Positions 15,601-18,275 of a DNA stretch of 18,275 bases are shown in pieces. Position numbers and translations under genes: made by a program. The first letter of the stretch is position 1. Each line of letters begins with the position of its first letter. The notes under the pieces were generated by a model. The model searched no databases and was not told the origin of the DNA. It saw only the letters and a list, made by a program, of their open reading frames with translations. The DNA lies in the NCBI GenBank assembly GCA_023423015.1, contig JAFAGE010000127.1, positions 1-18,275 on the forward strand, read 5' to 3'. Source of the DNA: Bacteroidota bacterium. GTDB taxonomy: Bacteria > Bacteroidota > Bacteroidia > Chitinophagales > Chitinophagaceae.

Positions 15601-16112
15601 TCTGCGAGGTAGCCGTTCAGCTGAAGGTTGAGGTTTGAAGTAACAACGGCATCCTGGCTGTTACCGAATGATATTCCTCGCCCGAAGCTGCCATTGTAGG
15701 TGATGTTGCCGAAGTCGAAAAATCCACTTCCTGAACTCTGTGCATAATCCGGTGTATATGGCTGACCCATAAACTTGTTCATGACCGTGTCGAACTGCAT
15801 ACGCTGCGCTTTAGCGTTCAATTTCACATTAAACACACGGTAGCGGGCCATCACCGAGTCCAGGGGAGGACGGGTGATCCACACAAGGCGGGCATTGACA
15901 AAGTCGACCTGGTAATGGCCAGCGGGAACACCCTCGATGGAAAAAGTATTAGGAATGATGCTGAGGCTATCGATGTTGACAGCATCTACATTCACGGCAA
16001 TCAGCCTGTTACGGAGGTTTGACAAGGGTTTTTCATCCCGGCGTACCTGGGCAAAAGCAGTCAGCGTCAATGCCTGCGTCAGCAGGCACCATATCAATAT
16101 CCGGACGAACAA
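12609..16112 (-). CDS. Large SprA-like outer-membrane beta-barrel protein
   Basis: The 1167-residue protein has a signal peptide (cleavage after TAFAQ near 22) and long stretches of alternating beta strands. Residues about 135-235 carry the segment GRGISFGNSQDAVVTSNLNL, NIPIQPDG and LNEFDRIFLQFSKRNWQLSLGDIDI, which resembles the N-terminal region of SprA-type motility/secretion proteins. A second conserved module at about 276-347 includes GPYRLTG, VYMDGELLQRGEDQDYVINYN and VEFEYSDRNY. Residues 844-855 match an EF-hand calcium loop, followed by YIRIFTPTNQF. The C-terminus, rich in strands, ends in IRALL, fitting a barrel. At half the size of SprA it is a relative, not SprA itself. The start is a TTG at 16112, the only start codon between the upstream in-frame stop and the signal peptide. 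It lies 44 bp after the ABC-F gene. Confidence 0.8.
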   Translation of the reverse strand: MFVRILIWCLLTQALTLTAFAQVRRDEKPLSNLRNRLIAVNVDAVNIDSLSIIPNTFSIEGVPAGHYQVDFVNARLVWITRPPLDSVMARYRVFNVKLNAKAQRMQFDTVMNKFMGQPYTPDYAQSSGSGFFDFGNITYNGSFGRGISFGNSQDAVVTSNLNLQLNGYLADSIAIAAAITDNNIPIQPDGTTQQLNEFDRIFLQFSKRNWQLSLGDIDIRQNGTYFLSFYKRLQGISFETRTRISDNISNNTLVSGSVAKGKFTRNIIEPQEGNQGPYRLTGANNEFFFVVLANTERVYMDGELLQRGEDQDYVINYNTAEIAFTPKRMVTKDKRIQVEFEYSDRNYLNANLYAYNETDISKKVKVKVGAFSNSDAKNSPINQTLDPSQKRFLDTLGDNINQAFYPFAALDTFASGKILYRRMDTLYNNGLSRDSIYIFSTHPDSAMYNLSFIEVGQGFGNYVPDLNGANGKVYRWIAPVNGVKQGSYEPAVFLVTPKKQQVVSVGVDYAMNASTVVNTEVAMSNYDVNSFSRRDKTNDRGFAGKVTLKNIQNIGGASSGKKLTTDVGYEFVEALFKPLERLRNIEYTRDWGLALRVDPADEKIVTAGVQLEDRRANALRYQFTTYNRSDGFSGIRNALTHIQDIGGWKFNNVFSISNISSATDKGYFLRPTLGVTKILKSLLNYQFSAGYSMEHNEVHNRFSDSVSPQSFSFQVIQAAIKSSEEKMNRWGISYFTREDAYPIGKDLKRSDRSQNITLSTELMKNERHQFRFNATYRNLKVLNSIRPEVKGDNSLLGRAEYQVNEWNGMLTGNMLYEVGAGQEQKRDFAFLEVPAGQGEYTWIDYDNNGIQSLNEFEVALFQDQAKYIRIFTPTNQFVKANYNTFNYSIGLNPRAAMDLTKTRAVGKLLSRINLQSSLQINKKELARGLVQFDPFKSPLNDTSLITLNSVFINTFSFNRFSSKWGVDVNNARNGSKSLLTYGYESRKLDEWSVRGRYNISKSILLDLTAKSGINVLSSTNVKFDNRNYRISQSSLEPRITFTRGGNFRVVSGYRYADKANSVGSEERSISNSVNTEIKYNILQSTSLLGKFTYNKISFSSLDASPNTNNTASYIILDGLLPGKNFLWNFDVSKRLSKSLEMNIQYEGRKPGASKVVHIGRAAIRALL

Positions 16113-16156
16113 AAAACGATTTACCTAATAGCGTGAAAACAAGGCTTTTATTGTTT

Positions 16157-17773
16157 CTAGGCCACCTGCAATTTTGCAGCATTTTTGAATTCGAGGTATT
16201 CGTCGAAAGTCATGAGCTTGTCTATTGCTCCATTTGGTGTCAATTCGATGATCCTGTTGGCCACTGTCTGGAGGAAGGTGTGGTCATGTGAACTGATTAG
16301 AACAATGCCTTTAAAATTCGTCATGCTTTCGTTGAACGCCTGAATGGATTCAAGATCAAGGTGGTTGGTAGGTTCGTCGAGTATTACCACGTTAGGATCC
16401 TGGAGCATCATGCGGCTGATCATACAGCGCACCTTTTCTCCCCCACTAAGAACACCTGTCTTTTTGAGGATTTCGTCGCCGCTGAAAAGCATTTTTCCGA
16501 GGAATCCGCGTAGGAACGGCTCATCAACATCCGTAACATGAGGCGGAACGAACTGCCTCAGCCACTCCATGAGGGGGAGATTTTCTGTGAAGTATTTTGA
16601 ATTATCGTTCGGCAGGTATGCTTTCGACACGGTAGAACCCCATTCGAATTTTCCTGAATCGGCAGCCATTTCTCCATTGATGATTTCGAAGAAAGCGGTT
16701 ACCGCAGTCTGATCGTCGGAGACTATCGCGATTTTATCGCCTTTATTTACTGTGAAGCTAACATCCTTAAACAGCACTTTACCATCAGCTGCCTTCGAAA
16801 GTTTTTCCACGTTCAGGATCTGGTTACCCACTTCGCGGAGTTGTTTGAATACAATGCCGGGATATTTACGATTAGAGGGAGTAATTTCTTCAATAACCAG
16901 TTTTTCCAATGCCTTTTTACGCGATGTAGCCTGCTTGGATTTCGATGCATTCGCGCTAAAGCGTGCGATGAACTCCAGCAGATCTTTGCGTTTTTCTTCC
17001 ATCTTCTTGTTTTTGTCGGTCAGCTGGCGTGCGGCGAGCTGGCTCGACTCGTACCAGAAGGTGTAGTTGCCGGTATATATCTTAATTTTTTGACGGTCAA
17101 CATCGGCCACATGTGTACACACGGCGTCGAGAAAGTGCCTGTCGTGCGAAACAACGATCACGATGTTCTCGTAGCTGGCGAGGAAGTTTTCCAGCCATAC
17201 TATGGTTTGAACGTCGAGGTTATTGGTAGGCTCATCGAGGATCAGAATATCAGGATTTCCAAATAGCGCCTGTGCCAGGAGCACCCGTACTTTGAGCGCA
17301 CCGGGAATATCTTTCATGAGCGATTGGTGCATATCTTCAAACACACCGAGCTCGCTGAGCAGGCTTGCAGCGTCACTTTCGGCCGTATATCCGCCCATTT
17401 CACCGAATTCTGCTTCCAGTTCGCCTGCTTTCATACCATCTTCTTCGGTGAAGTCGGCCTTGGCATAAATGGCATCGCGTTCGTGCATCACATCCCACAA
17501 TTTTCTATGCCCCATCATAACGGTGTTCAGCACGGTCTGTTCGTCGTACTGGAACTGATCCTGCTTCAACACAGCCATACGTTCTCCCGGGGTGATATCA
17601 ATCGTACCTTTGTTCGGTTCGATTTCACCTGAAAGAATTTTGAGGAAGGTTGATTTACCGGCACCGTTCGCGCCTATAACGCCGTAACAATTCCCTTTGC
17701 TGAAACTGAGGTTAACTTCGTCGAATAAAACCCGTTTTCCAAACGAAAGGGTCACATTGTTCACTGATATCAT
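16157..17773 (-). CDS. YbiT-type ABC-F family ATPase
   Basis: ABC-F proteins are soluble, bind the ribosome and act on translation; some give antibiotic resistance, but nothing here points to that. The 538-residue protein has two ATPase domains joined by a charged helical linker (about 243-300, with KNKKMEEKRKDLLEF). Domain 1 has Walker A GANGAGKS at 34-41, Walker B and DEPTNNLD at 175-187 and a switch histidine at 210, but its signature is degenerate (IPGALKV, 156-162). Domain 2 has signature LSGGEKVR at 442-449, DEPTNHLD at 466-473 and H496, but its Walker A is lost (IVSDDQTAVTAFF, 350-362). Thus one composite ATP site is intact and the other degenerate. The length and the linker suit the YbiT branch. 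It is upstream of the outer-membrane protein gene. Confidence 0.92.
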   Translation of the reverse strand: MISVNNVTLSFGKRVLFDEVNLSFSKGNCYGVIGANGAGKSTFLKILSGEIEPNKGTIDITPGERMAVLKQDQFQYDEQTVLNTVMMGHRKLWDVMHERDAIYAKADFTEEDGMKAGELEAEFGEMGGYTAESDAASLLSELGVFEDMHQSLMKDIPGALKVRVLLAQALFGNPDILILDEPTNNLDVQTIVWLENFLASYENIVIVVSHDRHFLDAVCTHVADVDRQKIKIYTGNYTFWYESSQLAARQLTDKNKKMEEKRKDLLEFIARFSANASKSKQATSRKKALEKLVIEEITPSNRKYPGIVFKQLREVGNQILNVEKLSKAADGKVLFKDVSFTVNKGDKIAIVSDDQTAVTAFFEIINGEMAADSGKFEWGSTVSKAYLPNDNSKYFTENLPLMEWLRQFVPPHVTDVDEPFLRGFLGKMLFSGDEILKKTGVLSGGEKVRCMISRMMLQDPNVVILDEPTNHLDLESIQAFNESMTNFKGIVLISSHDHTFLQTVANRIIELTPNGAIDKLMTFDEYLEFKNAAKLQVA

Positions 17774-17793
17774 TAGCCTGAAAATTTGAGGCG

Positions 17794-17801
17794 CGAAGGT
17801 A
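17794..17801 (-). promoter_or_regulatory. Candidate -7 element for the ABC-F gene
   Basis: On the minus strand this reads TACCTTCG, matching TAnnTTTG in all but one base, about 20 nt before the ABC-F ATG. No clear -33 element is seen. Confidence 0.35.
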
Positions 17802-17857
17802 CGAAAAAGGCCCGAGCCGGAGTTTTAAAAATTGATTATTTCACGCATCTTGCAACA

Positions 17858-18275
17858 ATGAGAAAAGCCTCTGTACTGCTGGCCTTTTCTGCAGTATTCC
17901 TGATAAACCAGCTTACCGCCCAAACTTCCTGCTCTGCTTTGGGACAAAATGCGTCTACAGCCTTTCCGGTCTGTGGATCAACCGATTTTGCCCAATCTAC
18001 AGTGCCTATCTGTGGAGGCAGACAAGTTCCGGTGCCCTGTAGTGAAACGGTTTTTACCGACGTAAACCCCTATTGGTACCGGTTCACCTGCTATGTGGGA
18101 GGTACCCTCGGTTTTGAAATTACCCCAAACAACCTGGCAGACGACTACGACTGGCAGCTTTTTGATATCACCGGCCGCAATGTTGAAGACGTTTATACTG
18201 ACGATGCGCTTTTTGTGGCGTGCAACTGGTCGGGATATGGAGGAATTACCGGAGCAAGCAATGAGGGTACAAGCC
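17858..18275 (+). CDS. Secreted surface protein, N-terminal part (runs off the window)
   Basis: An open frame begins at the ATG at 17858 and stays open for 139 codons to the window edge. It starts with a signal peptide (MRKASVLLAFSAVFLI, cleavage near LTAQ at 19-22). The mature part has six cysteines (residues 25, 39, 52, 61, 78, 122) and the segments CSALGQNASTAFPVCG, WYRFTCYVGGTLGFEITPNN and DDYDWQLFDITG. These resemble the N-terminal domains of large Bacteroidetes surface proteins that often end in a gliding-motility/type IX secretion C-terminal domain, but that end is outside the window, so export by type IX secretion is inference. It diverges from the ABC-F gene across 84 bp. Confidence 0.8.
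   Translation, partial: MRKASVLLAFSAVFLINQLTAQTSCSALGQNASTAFPVCGSTDFAQSTVPICGGRQVPVPCSETVFTDVNPYWYRFTCYVGGTLGFEITPNNLADDYDWQLFDITGRNVEDVYTDDALFVACNWSGYGGITGASNEGTS

Noticed and set aside
16157..17773. Antibiotic-resistance ABC-F determinant
   Set aside because: The protein looks like the chromosomal YbiT branch, and there is no mobile element or resistance context.

Overview
The window looks like a chromosomal, housekeeping stretch of a Bacteroidetes genome, most likely a Chitinophagaceae-type organism. The evidence is a short RpoD that begins directly with an MRQLKI-type N-terminus, the about 390-residue Bacteroidetes form of PurM, families largely confined to the phylum (DUF3822, DUF4249, a SprA-like outer-membrane protein, a YbiT-type ABC-F protein) and repeated matches to the Bacteroidetes -7 promoter element TAnnTTTG in front of genes. 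The genus is inference. I see no phage, insertion sequence, CRISPR array or RNA gene, and no gap longer than 300 bases.

Positions 1-5843 (minus strand) hold a tightly packed eight-gene run, read from right to left: trxB, folB, a secreted TPR protein, DUF3822, rsmD, bioD, 5-formyl-THF cyclo-ligase and lpxK. Gaps are at most 23 bp and five of the seven junctions overlap or lie within 4 bp. A perfect TAAATTTG element precedes trxB. The run mixes redox, folate, biotin, rRNA modification and lipid A functions, so it reads as a growth-linked transcription unit rather than one pathway.

Positions 5848-8068 hold an orphan DUF4249 lipoprotein, whose long leader contains a heptamer repeat array, and the primary sigma factor rpoD with a good intrinsic terminator. 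Positions 8069-11262 hold purM (minus) and ribF (plus), diverging from a 60-bp gap in which the two -7 elements form a perfect 10-bp inverted repeat, followed by holA, whose stop codon overlaps that of ribF.

Positions 11495-12472 encode a membrane-anchored coiled-coil protein. It converges on a 1167-residue outer-membrane protein (12609-16112, minus). Between them lie a bidirectional terminator and two opposed heptamer arrays that can fold on each other. The outer-membrane gene lies downstream of an ABC-F ATPase gene (16157-17773) in which one of the two composite ATP sites is degenerate on both faces. Diverging from it, the window ends inside a secreted, cysteine-containing surface protein.

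No clearly new multi-gene system is visible. The points most worth a second look are the face-to-face purM/ribF promoters, the asymmetric ABC-F ATP sites, the altered catalytic motif of RsmD, and the two heptamer arrays.
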